Positions 37,584-46,099 of a DNA stretch of 50,377 nt are shown piece by piece. Position 1 is the stretch's first letter. Each line of letters begins with the position of its first letter. A program made the position numbers and the translations under genes. Source of the DNA: Candidatus Brocadia carolinensis (GTDB lineage: Bacteria; Planctomycetota; Brocadiia; Brocadiales; Brocadiaceae); contig AYTS01000026.1 in NCBI GenBank assembly GCA_002009475.1, positions 1-50,377 of the forward strand, in the 5' to 3' direction. The notes beneath the pieces are model-generated. The model was not told the DNA's origin. It made no database searches and saw nothing but the letters and a program-made list of their open reading frames with translations.

Positions 37584-37907
37584 CTAATCTTCATCATCTT
37601 CTTCATCGTCTTCCTCCTCGTCGTTGTTGTCATCCTCTTCCTCTTCTTCCTCCTCTTCTTCGTCTTCCTCGGTTTCAAGGATCGCCATAATATCACCAAT
37701 CTTCACCACATCGCCTTCTTGTGCAAGGATTTCTAACAATCTTCCGGACACGGGGGCAGTAACATTAAAAGTGGTTTTTTCTGTAATCATCTCAACAAGG
37801 TCTTCGCCCTCTTCAACCTCCTCATCTTCCTCAACATACCAAAAAGAAACGGTTGCTTCGTCTCCGTTGTTTCCTCCCACTTCGGGCAATTCTACTTCTA
37901 CTCTCAT
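37584..37907 (-). CDS. Lipoyl/biotinyl-domain protein with polyacidic tail
   Basis: A 107-residue protein. Residues 1-77 form a lipoyl/biotinyl carrier domain: VEVELPEVGG, the attachment lysine in EMITEKTTFNV (about 45), VSGRLLEILAQEGDVVKIGD and MAILE. The remaining 30 residues are only Glu, Asp and two Asn. The domain resembles the lipoyl domain of 2-oxo-acid dehydrogenase E2, but no E1, E2 core or E3 gene is nearby. The ATG at 37907 follows AAGGAG; the GTG at 37916 is inside the spacer. A perfect promoter lies upstream, so it is a single-gene unit. Confidence 0.85.
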   Translation of the reverse strand: MRVEVELPEVGGNNGDEATVSFWYVEEDEEVEEGEDLVEMITEKTTFNVTAPVSGRLLEILAQEGDVVKIGDIMAILETEEDEEEEEEEEEDDNNDEEEDDEEDDED

Positions 37908-37993
37908 AATAAACACTCCTTACGTTATCAAAGCAATAACGTTACAAAAATATTTACCCTTATAAGCATACATTAGCAAACTGAAGGAAAAGC

Positions 37994-38022
37994 ATTATAC
38001 TGAGCGATATTTTTCTTGTCAA
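37994..38022 (-). promoter_or_regulatory. Perfect sigma70 consensus promoter for the lipoyl gene
   Basis: On the minus strand TTGACA (38022-38017), 17 bases, TATAAT (37999-37994). The start would be about 37987, giving a leader of about 80 bases to the ATG at 37907. It is an exact consensus match with ideal spacing, suggesting strong constitutive expression. Confidence 0.8.
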
Positions 38023-38188
38023 GCCTCAAGGAATAAATTACGGGATAACATCAAAGTCAGTATAAGTATATTATGAGGTAGTTCGTGGTTGCTTCCATAT
38101 TGACAGGTGTGACATAAGGGCTCATCGGGAAGGACTTCAGAAACTGCAGACGGCCTGCACAACACTGAATAAAACCTATTAAATTTTC

Positions 38189-38216
38189 TTGAAAGCCATG
38201 AAGATGCCGGTAAAAT
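38189..38216 (+). promoter_or_regulatory. Possible promoter for the phosphohexomutase gene
   Basis: TTGAAA (38189-38194), 16 bases, TAAAAT (38211-38216), about 80 bases upstream of the ATG at 38297. Confidence 0.4.
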
Positions 38217-38296
38217 CAAGGACAAACAAAGAAACAGAACTGCACGGATCATTCAACGGTATCTAGGAACTATTTTGCTACTATTCTGGAGGTAAA

Positions 38297-39925
38297 ATGA
38301 AAACAGATCGTTTTAACAACGCGGGCGAGTGCTGGAAGGTTATCCTCGGAGACGTAAAACGGAACGCCGGCTTTCTCAATGAGATAAAAAGATTTGCAAT
38401 AGAAAACACAAACCCGGCAGAGATCACTTTCGGAACTTCCGGCTGGCGGGGCGAGATAGGCACCGATTTTACCTTCAACAATGTGCGCATCGTAACTACT
38501 GCACTCATAGAAATGTTCAAAACGGGTGGGGACAGTGTGATGAAGTCTCTTGGCATAAAGGATTTTGATGAGGTTAAGAGACGCGGCATCATCGTGGGAC
38601 ACGACAACCGGTTTTTAGGGCCAGAATTTGCATCCTCTGTGATGGGGTTGCTTGCAGATGAGGGCATAAATATCTTTTATGCCGGGGAGGCTATTACTCC
38701 TGAATTTTCTGCCGCTATTGACATGCTTCATGCGGCATGTGCCATAAACCTTACTCCTTCACACAACCCGGCAAATTATGCAGGGTTCAAGTTTAATCCA
38801 GCGGACGGCGGCCCTGCCGGACCGGAGATCACAAAAGTTATTGAGAAAAATGCAAACCGGTTGATGGCAGAAAAGGTGATTGTGCGGGAAGTAAAACCCA
38901 AAAGCTTCCAGAGGATCGATACAACGAGGCTGTATGAGGATTTTCTCAAAAAACGGAGGACGTTGGACCTTGACAGGATACGGCACTTTATAGAAAGTGA
39001 AGATTGTTGTATCTGTATCGACCATGTTCATGGCGCTACGAGGAGAAGACCGAATGCACTTCTTGGTGAGAGTCCAAAAATAAAATACCTCCGAACGGAA
39101 GATGACTATCTCTTTGGAGGCATACCGCCAGAACCTTCAGCAAGGAATATAAAGGTGGTGATGGATTTGTTGAAAGACAGCAAGGCAAAATTCAAGTTGG
39201 GAGTGATCATGGATCCCGATGGCGATAGGATACGGTTTACAGATGGGGAAACGGATATTACGATGAACCACTTTGGGGCCATGGCGTTACATTTTTTTTC
39301 TGCATACAAGAATATTTCTGGTGTATTGGTAAAATCGGTAGCCACAAGCAATTTTGGAAATGCTATTGCTGAAAAGCTCGGTATTCCTATACGGGAAACA
39401 GCGGTTGGTTTTAAAAACTTCAGACCGTATATGCTTCAGGATGCAAAGGAAAGAGCTATCGTTTCCTACGAGGAGAGCGATGGTATATCCGGCTATAATA
39501 ATACCCTTGAAAAGGATGCCATGTTCGGGCTTTTGCTTGCAATTGAGATGATATGCGTTACGAAGAAAAATCTGAGTGTGTATCTCCGAGAACTTGAGGA
39601 AAAATTTGGGGCTTATTTTCCTGAGAGGGCTAATGTGGAGGTTGACCGTTCTCTTGCAGGTGCGCCGCTTCTCGAAAAACTTTCGCGTCTTAAAAACAAG
39701 CTTACGGTTGGAGGCAAAGTAATCGTTGGGAAAGGTTCCAAAAGTATTAAGACCGTAATTAGCGTGGATGGAATAAAGGTGGTGCTCGATGACGGCTCGT
39801 GGTTTTTGATAAGGCCATCAGGCACAGAACCAAAGGTGAGATTTTATGTGGAAACAAGGTCTTCAGAGACCCTGAAAGATATCATTGAAACGGCCGACCG
39901 GTTGACAAAAGAGGCGCTTGTATAA
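38297..39925 (+). CDS. Phosphoglucomutase/phosphomannomutase family protein
   Basis: The 542-residue alpha-D-phosphohexomutase has all four active-site loops: the phosphoserine loop TPSHNPANYAGFK (about residue 154), the Mg2+ loop DPDGDRIRF (about 305), a sugar-specificity loop, EESDGISGY (about 395), and the phosphate-binding loop RPSGTEPKVRFYVE (about 514). It interconverts hexose 1- and 6-phosphates for glycogen, LPS or cell-wall sugars; the exact substrate cannot be read from sequence. GGAGGT precedes the ATG. A run of eight T (39292-39299) is in frame. Confidence 0.94.
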   Translation: MKTDRFNNAGECWKVILGDVKRNAGFLNEIKRFAIENTNPAEITFGTSGWRGEIGTDFTFNNVRIVTTALIEMFKTGGDSVMKSLGIKDFDEVKRRGIIVGHDNRFLGPEFASSVMGLLADEGINIFYAGEAITPEFSAAIDMLHAACAINLTPSHNPANYAGFKFNPADGGPAGPEITKVIEKNANRLMAEKVIVREVKPKSFQRIDTTRLYEDFLKKRRTLDLDRIRHFIESEDCCICIDHVHGATRRRPNALLGESPKIKYLRTEDDYLFGGIPPEPSARNIKVVMDLLKDSKAKFKLGVIMDPDGDRIRFTDGETDITMNHFGAMALHFFSAYKNISGVLVKSVATSNFGNAIAEKLGIPIRETAVGFKNFRPYMLQDAKERAIVSYEESDGISGYNNTLEKDAMFGLLLAIEMICVTKKNLSVYLRELEEKFGAYFPERANVEVDRSLAGAPLLEKLSRLKNKLTVGGKVIVGKGSKSIKTVISVDGIKVVLDDGSWFLIRPSGTEPKVRFYVETRSSETLKDIIETADRLTKEALV

Positions 39926-40574
39926 CCTTCGAAGTGTTCGGGATGTGTTTTACCTGCATAAACATTCCCTTAAAAAAGTAAAGGCGGAGATACATGATTA
40001 TCTAAAGTATCTTTGAGTATGAAACCAATTTTTGCAGGCGCCAGCACTACTCGTATGGCGAATGCAATCGTTGGAATTTTGCAATGTCATTCGGAAAAAT
40101 AAAGCTGATGAGAGATGTTTTGGGCGTAGACGGCGCCATAATTTCGTAATATTTCTGAATGGAGATCTTCATTTTTCCGGAGCCGTCAATTAAATATTTG
40201 ACATATAATTTTTTTTTATTTATAATAACCCTTCTTTGTTTTTTTGCGGTAAATTTTAGCACATATCGTTAATATTACTGGTTACTTTGAACCAACTCTT
40301 GTTAATAAACAACATAGGTTGTCTTTAATAACAGTAATAAACCACAGCTAACAAATGAGTTACTGTATTTGTTTCGTTATGGTATGACATATGCTATTCG
40401 TGAGGGAAGTAGTTTTTGAAGTAACCTGAAAAAGAATGCTATAAGATTGTTTGGATTTATATTGCGGCTGAAGATTTATCGTATTTTCTCAGAGAATTAC
40501 ACGGCAAAAAAAATTGTGAATGAGTCATGGGTCAAGAATGGATAAGGTTAATTCATTGACGGAGGTTAAAGGAA
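39926..40574 (+). other. Long intergenic region and cytochrome leader
   Basis: Around 650 bases without a convincing gene. A 71-codon frame on the minus strand (40047-40262) has no recognisable domain and I leave it out. The region contains a perfect promoter at 40198-40226 and then about 340 AT-rich bases before the cytochrome start at 40575. Confidence 0.5.
40198..40226 (+). promoter_or_regulatory. Perfect sigma70 consensus promoter upstream of the first cytochrome
   Basis: TTGACA (40198-40203), 17 bases, TATAAT (40221-40226). The next gene on this strand starts at 40575, so the leader would be about 340 bases, unusually long. Confidence 0.7.
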
Positions 40575-41105
40575 TTGGTAAGAAAGAATATTTTCGTGTT
40601 TTTTATTACAGTTATATGCATGTTTACGACATATGGTTTTGCAGAAGAGAAGCCAAAGGGAGAAAAGGAAAAAAGTGAATTAGCTAAGCTCATGGGCGAA
40701 ATAGACAAAAACTATAAAGCCGTAGAGCAGATATCAGGATATTATAAGTACAGCGATAATGATTGGGGCGTTATAGCAGAAGCAAGTGCAAACATCATTC
40801 AACTGACAAAGATAGTTATTAGTAAGTTTCCCCGGCCGGATGATAAAAAATATCAGGATCTTAATAAATTGATGCTGTCAGAGACAGAAAAGATGTTAGA
40901 GGTTACCTCTCGTAAGGATGAGAAAGGTGCATTGGAAGATGCCCAATGGCAGGTGAGACGATTGCGTCAGACGTGTGCGGTATGCCATAAGCATTTGGGA
41001 ATTCATCTTTATCCACAATTGTACCCTGGTAAAAAGGATGAATTACCCCCTGGTCAGCATGAAATCCCAGCGCCAAAAGAAACGGGAGCACCAAAAGATT
41101 GGTAA
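40575..41105 (+). CDS. Exported monoheme cytochrome c, class II (c'/c556-like)
   Basis: A 176-residue precursor. A signal peptide covers about residues 1-23 (NIFVFFITVICMFTTYGFA). The mature part is mostly helical, with the heme site CAVCHKH near the C-terminus (about residue 138), the class II arrangement. Met in the first helix (AKLMGEIDKNY) is the candidate sixth ligand, as in cytochrome c556. A Pro/Lys-rich tail follows. The start is TTG at 40575, behind GGAGG and AAAGGA; no earlier ATG is in frame. Likely soluble on the outer side of the membrane, handling electrons or binding small gases. Confidence 0.85.
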   Translation: MVRKNIFVFFITVICMFTTYGFAEEKPKGEKEKSELAKLMGEIDKNYKAVEQISGYYKYSDNDWGVIAEASANIIQLTKIVISKFPRPDDKKYQDLNKLMLSETEKMLEVTSRKDEKGALEDAQWQVRRLRQTCAVCHKHLGIHLYPQLYPGKKDELPPGQHEIPAPKETGAPKDW

Positions 41106-41192
41106 ATAAAAATAAGCTGGATGTGTTAATTTTTTTTGAAATAATCGTGGATTGTGTTTGCTTTTTTGAGTTCCTGTAGAGCAAATTTTTGC

Positions 41193-41221
41193 TTGACTCG
41201 TTTTATTTTCAATGATATATT
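41193..41221 (+). promoter_or_regulatory. Near-consensus promoter upstream of the second cytochrome
   Basis: TTGACT (41193-41198), 17 bases, TATATT (41216-41221). The next gene starts at 41713, so the leader would be about 485 bases, and a terminator-like hairpin at 41422 lies in between. Confidence 0.6.
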
Positions 41222-41227
41222 GTCGGG

Positions 41228-41460
41228 AATTGGGATTTTAAAAGTTAGTCTGAGTATATTGTAAAACAGCATAGTTTAAATTAGTACCACCCGCAGTATC
41301 CCATATTTCTCATACTTCTTTCTGCGTCAGCGATGCGTGAGTCTTTGCTCTAAAAAAAACATATAATCCCCGTATACTTTGACTTTCCTGGAAGGAAAAT
41401 AAAGACATTTTCTGATAGAGGAGACAAGCGGGAATAAGAAGTGTGGCAGCTTGTCTTTTT
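41228..41460 (+). ncRNA. Candidate small RNA between two cytochrome genes
   Basis: The interval runs from the expected start of the promoter at 41193 to the T-tract of the hairpin at 41422-41460, about 230 bases, with no open frame of note. A promoter followed by a terminator with no gene between is the basic signature of an sRNA or of a leader with an attenuator. There is no family match from memory. Confidence 0.35.
41422..41460 (+). terminator. Terminator-like hairpin in the cytochrome leader
   Basis: AGACAAGC (41422-41429) pairs with GCTTGTCT (41449-41456), directly followed by TTTTC. The loop is long (19 bases), so it would be a weak terminator or attenuator. Confidence 0.45.
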
Positions 41461-41532
41461 CTGAGATTTAAAGCACATAGAAGTAGTGTTACATTATGCG
41501 ATTCTGAGTTTTAGCGATGAAGGGAGGTGAAG

Positions 41533-41600
41533 TGAAAAATCAGAAGCTCGGGGCGGATTTCTGAATTTCAGAAATGAGATACTGGTTGAAAAATCAGAAG
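41533..41600 (+). repeat. Direct repeats flanking a hairpin upstream of the second cytochrome
   Basis: TGAAAAATCAGAAG occurs exactly at 41533-41546 and 41587-41600. Between them lies the hairpin ATTTCTGA-ATT-TCAGAAAT (41557-41575). A 15-codon frame starting behind GGGAGG at about 41518 runs into the first repeat. The arrangement looks regulatory; no function is known. Confidence 0.5.
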
Positions 41601-41712
41601 CCCTTTTTTAATTTTGTAGTTTTATCATAGAAAAATTGTTTTACAGAAATTTGATAAATGGTCTGTGTGTGTTTATAAGTAATTTTAAAAATGGAAAGTG
41701 AGGAGGGGAAAA

Positions 41713-42124
41713 ATGAGTTTAAAAAAAAGGTATTTTTGCAGGAACAATTACCTTGTTCATTGCAGCTGTGTCTTCAGTGAGTTATGGACAGGCAAGCCAG
41801 GGTGAGTTGTGCAAAAAAATGTGGGATAATTTTCAGACAATGAGGGCAATGACAGGGCTTTCAGCAGCTGATGACGGTCAGTTTGCCAAATTTTCAGCAG
41901 CAGCAAAGTCAATTACCGCAGATACAGAGACTTCCAAGGGTAAGTTCGCAACGGATAAAAATTATAATGTATTGAATGACGAGGTTCTTTATCATTCAAA
42001 TGAGATTGATAAGGCAGCAACAAACAAGGATTTGGAAGAAATTCAGGTACAATTCAGAAGGTTAACAATAGCCTGCAGGAATTGTCATAAGATTTATAGG
42101 TCAGAGCTGAAGCTGGTTCCGTAA
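41713..42124 (+). CDS. Exported monoheme cytochrome c, class II, apparent frameshift at A8
   Basis: The ATG at 41713 has a strong ribosome-binding site (GAGGAGGGG), but the frame breaks at eight A (41721-41728). Reading seven gives MSLKKGIFAGTITLFIAAVS followed by SVSYGQA, a perfect signal peptide, joined to the intact mature frame that ends at 42124. The rebuilt precursor is 136 residues. The heme site CRNCHKIYR is at the C-terminus. The first helix has ELCKKMWDNF: Met aligns with the Met of the cytochrome at 40575, and a Cys lies one helical turn before it. Without the correction, translation would have to begin at a TTG inside the signal peptide. Confidence 0.85.
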
Positions 42125-42166
42125 TATACTTACTAGGTCATAATTATAATGAGGAGGGATAGAATA

Positions 42167-42547
42167 ATGAAATTGTTCCGTTTATCGTATATCATACCGG
42201 TCGTTGCAGGTTTGGGGCTTTCTTTGGGAAGTTCTGCCTGGGCTTTAACGCACCATACCCCAGGGGATACAACAAAGAGTCCATATACCATTTTTGCCGG
42301 TCTTGGGTTTGCAGTACAGGAAAGCTGTTATTACTGCCACGGGAATGGTGGCAAGGGTACCGCCAAGGGACATGAATATGGAGTACCAGATTTTACCGAT
42401 CCCGCTTTTCAAAGTGCCTGGACGGATGAAGCACTGGTAAAACATATTAATGCTGGGAAGGGGAAATGTCCTGGCTACCAGGGAAAGATGTCACCGGAAA
42501 TGATTGAGAAGATGGTGGAGATTGTAAGAAATTTTGGCACGAAATAA
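42167..42547 (+). CDS. Exported monoheme cytochrome c, class I
   Basis: A 126-residue precursor with a signal peptide (LSYIIPVVAGLGLSLGSSAWA), the N-terminal heme site CYYCHGNGGKG typical of class I cytochromes and a candidate axial Met in GKMSPEMIEKMVEIVRNFG. It is probably a soluble electron carrier. The ATG at 42167 is used because GAGGAGGG lies 7 bases upstream; an in-frame ATG at 42149 would place that site inside the gene. It lies 42 bases after the class II cytochrome, likely co-transcribed. Confidence 0.92.
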   Translation: MKLFRLSYIIPVVAGLGLSLGSSAWALTHHTPGDTTKSPYTIFAGLGFAVQESCYYCHGNGGKGTAKGHEYGVPDFTDPAFQSAWTDEALVKHINAGKGKCPGYQGKMSPEMIEKMVEIVRNFGTK

Positions 42548-42595
42548 TCTTGTTATAAGTCCACCAGTCGTTTTTTTTTTCGTTTAAAATTAAAG

Positions 42596-42635
42596 AAAAA
42601 GGGCATATGAAATGTACATTTCATATGCCCTTTCT
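42596..42635. terminator. Bidirectional intrinsic terminator
   Basis: A long near-perfect palindrome (42601-42630; arms GGGCATATGAAATG and its complement) flanked by A5 on the left and T3 on the right, located between the converging cytochrome and isochorismatase genes. It can stop transcription from both sides. A T10 run at 42571-42580 precedes it. Confidence 0.8.
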
Positions 42636-42648
42636 GCTTCTTGCAAAA

Positions 42649-43200
42649 TTATGAGACGTGGATTACATCTGCATGGAAGATACGCTTCATCTGTTGCAGG
42701 GCAAATTGGTGTTCGCGTTGGGTAAGCGCAGCAACACAATTTTCAGGTATCTCAACCTTATAGCCTCTCATATAGGCGTCCGCTGTAGTATATAATATAC
42801 AGATATTGGTAACAACCCCGGTTATGATCAGATGAGTAATGTCTAATTTTTTCAAAAGCCTATCCAGAGAAGTTCTATAGAAACAGGAATAACTCGTTTT
42901 ATCAACCAGGTAATCTTGTTTGTGTGGTTGAAGTTGCTTGATAACTTGTGCACCATCGGTTCCCTTTACGGCATGTCTTGGCCATAGATTAAATTCTGTA
43001 TCCATATTTTTGTGAGCATCGCAGCAATAAATAATGGGATTATGGCTTTTTCTCGCTTTTTGCAGTTCATTTTTAATGTTACCGATTATGGTTCTTGCCC
43101 TTGGCACTTCAAGGGCAGCACCGTCTTTGACGAAATCATTTAACATGTCGCAGACAAGAAGTGCACAACGTGCTTTGTTACGATCTTTTACTTTTTTCAT
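42649..43200 (-). CDS. Isochorismatase-family cysteine hydrolase (nicotinamidase-like)
   Basis: A 183-residue protein with the triad of the family: Asp in LLVCDMLNDFV, Lys in DYLVDKTSYSCFY and Cys in TGVVTNICILYTTADA (about 133). The family includes nicotinamidases, isochorismatases and various amidohydrolases; the substrate cannot be decided. It follows the MBL hydrolase by 32 bases on the same strand, with GAGCTGAGGT before the ATG. Confidence 0.88.
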   Translation of the reverse strand: MKKVKDRNKARCALLVCDMLNDFVKDGAALEVPRARTIIGNIKNELQKARKSHNPIIYCCDAHKNMDTEFNLWPRHAVKGTDGAQVIKQLQPHKQDYLVDKTSYSCFYRTSLDRLLKKLDITHLIITGVVTNICILYTTADAYMRGYKVEIPENCVAALTQREHQFALQQMKRIFHADVIHVS

Positions 43201-43232
43201 ACCTCAGCTCATTTCATCCTGTAAACAGAGTC

Positions 43233-44000
43233 TTATAGAGTAATCCTGGCAAAATCTTCCGCAAAGAGGATTTCCCCTTTATAAATGTCTTTCATGGTAT
43301 CGGGTAAATGTTTATTATTCTTTCTGAAAGTATCGCATACGGGATAAAAGTGCGATAATACCAATCTGTCACACTGGGATTCATTTGCAATTTGAGCACA
43401 CAGACGAGGAGTAAGGTGTCCATCAACCTTTTGATCATCTGGAAAAGAACATTCAAGTACCAAAGTATTCACTTTGTTAGCAAGACGAAGAATCCCGTCG
43501 CAATACCCCGTGTCGCCTGAGTATGTTAAAGTTTTACCTTCCAGGGATTCTACGCGATAGCCGATACTGTGCATTGAATGTTGTAATGGTTCCGCAATAA
43601 TTTTCCAGTCGTTAAAGGTCATTTCCCCCTTCTCAATTTCTTTGAAATACAGGTCAAAAGTTTTCGGTTTTATGGTTTCTCCGAATACCGACAGCAACCC
43701 CTCATAAAATGCCTTTAAGCCCGTAGGACCTGTAATAAAAAGAGGCTTTGTTCTCTTTGGGGTATCATAGCGCATTGCAAAAAGGATTGAAACGAGATCG
43801 AGCGAATGGTCCGGATGGAAATGAGTGTAGTAGAGGTGATCGATATCTAAATAGGTAATTCCTGCAAGGAATAACTGTCGTAACGAGCCCGGACCAGTAT
43901 CGAAAACAAGATAACTTCCCTTTATCGTTACGAGAGTACAGGGATATGCCCGTGTCTTCGATGGTATTCCGGTACCCGAACCAATGATCGTCAATTCCAT
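43233..44000 (-). CDS. MBL-fold metallo-hydrolase (RNase Z-like)
   Basis: A 255-residue metallo-beta-lactamase fold protein: MELTIIGSGTGIPSKTRAYP, zinc motif THFHPDHSLD, LQHSMHSIGYRVE, YSGDTGYCDG with the bridging Asp and LSHFYPVCD. The layout resembles RNase Z/ElaC-like and arylsulfatase-like MBL enzymes, but the tRNA-binding exosite of true RNase Z is not evident. It is the third gene of a four-gene minus-strand operon. Confidence 0.88.
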   Translation of the reverse strand: MELTIIGSGTGIPSKTRAYPCTLVTIKGSYLVFDTGPGSLRQLFLAGITYLDIDHLYYTHFHPDHSLDLVSILFAMRYDTPKRTKPLFITGPTGLKAFYEGLLSVFGETIKPKTFDLYFKEIEKGEMTFNDWKIIAEPLQHSMHSIGYRVESLEGKTLTYSGDTGYCDGILRLANKVNTLVLECSFPDDQKVDGHLTPRLCAQIANESQCDRLVLSHFYPVCDTFRKNNKHLPDTMKDIYKGEILFAEDFARITL

Positions 44001-44086
44001 TTTATAAATTTCTTAGCAATGAAACTGAAGGGAATTCTATCAAGTCCAATAACAACCGATTTCCTTTCGTGGAGGTATTCCTGGCT

Positions 44087-46013
44087 CTACACTTTCATTC
44101 CAAACTCTACACCCTCAGCAATGGCCTCAAGGGCAGTACGGCCTTCTGCGGCATCACCAACAGTGTAAACTTCAGGAACAAAGGGTTGGATAGACGCAGC
44201 GAGTGCGCTGTTCGGCTGGTGGAGAGTGGGAATAATAATGGCATCAAATCCATCGAGTTTTTGATCTGCTTCCCGCCGGCGATTGATAATGATATAATGA
44301 TGTCCAATCTCAATAACTTTTGTGTTAATGTGCAATTGAGCCCCCATCTTCTTAAGACGTTCACAAACATGATACCGGGGGTGTGCAACGAGTCCCAACC
44401 CAAGCACACGCCTCATCTCTATGAGGGTAATCTTTTTTCCTCTGGAAGCGAGAAAGTCGGCAAGCTCACAACCTTCAGGACCTCCTCCAACAATGGCAAT
44501 GTTGTTTCCAAGAGAATCTGAATTTACAAATGCCTGCTTAACATCGATCGCACCGTTATTTTGTGCACCGCTGATCTCAACATGCACGTTCCTGGCGCCA
44601 TGTGCGAGAACAACGACCTCAGGGGAAAAGTGTTTGATTGATTCCGCTGTCGCCTCTGTGTTCAGCTTGATCACAGCGGTAGTTTTTTTTACCTGAAGGA
44701 TTAAATAATCGAGAAATTTTTCCAAAGATTCCTTCCTCGGCGCCAGTGATGCATAGCAGAAACTTCCTCCCAGTCGTGATCCTTTTTCCCACAAGGTAAC
44801 TTTATGTCCACGATCTGATAACACCTGCGCGGCTGATAATCCGGCAGGCCCACCCCCGACAACGAGTATCTTTTTTGGCTGCATGGTTTTCGCCGTGCGG
44901 TGAATATTTTCTTTACCAATAGAGGGATTGACCGTACAGATAAGCCTTTTATCAGAGATACTTTCGATGCACCGGTTACAGCTTATGCAGGTTCTTATAT
45001 CATCGAGTCTGTTGTCTTTTGCCTTGTTAGGGAGGTGTGGGTCGGCGATAAGGGTACGTCCAAATACAACAAGGTCTGCCTTGCCTTCCTGTAATATGCT
45101 TTCAGCCATAGCGGGGTTCAAAATCCTCCCAACAGCTAATACAGGTATTTTTACCACAGATTTAATCCCCGCTGCGAGATGGACAAAACAGCCTTCTTCC
45201 AGATAATAACAGGGTATATTGAAAAACGCGGATGCGTAGTTGCATGCAGAAACGTGAAGAGCGCTTGTGCCAGCCTTTTCAAGTATTTTGGCTATCTCCC
45301 TGCTTTCTTCCAATTTCAGCCCCGTATCAGTATATTCGTCTGCGCTGATACGACAAATGACCGGATAATCCCCCGGAGCACACTTACGTATACCTTCAAC
45401 AATTTCCTGCGCAAATCGTGAACGACGGGCAGTGCTTCCCCCGTAATCATCTGTACGTGCATTAGATTCCGGGGAAAGAAATTGATTCACCAGATATCCG
45501 TGCGCCATGTGAATTTCAATACCATCAAATCCTGCGCTTATGGCTCGAACAGCGCCTTGAATAAATTTGCTGATTATGTCCCTGATTTCTTCAGCCGTTA
45601 ATTCTCTGGGCATTTCTTTGGTTAAAGGGCTCGGAATAGGAGACGGGGCTACCGGCTGCAAACCGGTAAAGTACGGCAATGCCTCTTTCCCTGCATGACT
45701 TAATTGAATAACAATCTTTCCGCCTGCGTCATGGATGCAATCCGTGAGTTTTTTTTAAGCCTGGAATATATGTGTTATCATGGATGCATAACATACCGTT
45801 ATTGACTCTGCCTGCAGGGTCAATGGCTGTATTTTCCAGAGTAATGTAACCCACGCCTCCCACAGCACGCTCTTTGTAGTAAGCAATAAGCTCCTCAGTC
45901 ACAAAACCATCGGTATCGCATAAATGAGTCTCCATAGGGGACATTACTATGCGATTCTTTACGCTCAGAGAGCCTAGCTTAAATGGACTGAAGAGTTTTG
46001 GAAAAGCGCTCAT
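44087..46013 (-). CDS. Old Yellow Enzyme-type NADH:flavin oxidoreductase (FadH-like), frameshift at A8
   Basis: An FMN/FAD/4Fe-4S reductase of the 2,4-dienoyl-CoA or 2-enoate reductase family. The N-terminal barrel begins [20 protein letters not shown]. The frame breaks at eight A on the coding strand (45756-45749); reading seven gives [32 protein letters not shown] and joins the remaining 530 residues. These contain [20 protein letters not shown], the iron-sulfur cysteines [22 protein letters not shown], and the FAD domain [17 protein letters not shown] with an NADH site, [17 protein letters not shown]. The rebuilt length is 641 residues, normal for the family. A second eight-A run at 44690-44683 is in frame. 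The start at 46013 follows GGGGAGG. Confidence 0.9.
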
Positions 46014-46099
46014 TATTTATAAAACCTCCCCATTGGTATTGAGTTGAATTATTTGTTGTTTGTTATCTGAAATATGACGTTTTTCTGCATCCTCTGCGA

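Noticed and set aside
37624..37965. Serine-rich frame on the plus strand
   Set aside because: It is the complement of the Glu/Asp codons of the lipoyl protein's acidic tail.
40047..40262. 71-codon frame on the minus strand
   Set aside because: No recognisable domain, no ribosome-binding site, and it overlaps the strong promoter of the opposite strand.
40575..42124. Naming the two class II cytochromes NaxL and NaxS
   Set aside because: The first has no extra Cys in the mature part and both have a shared Met ligand candidate; I cannot align them to NaxLS here.
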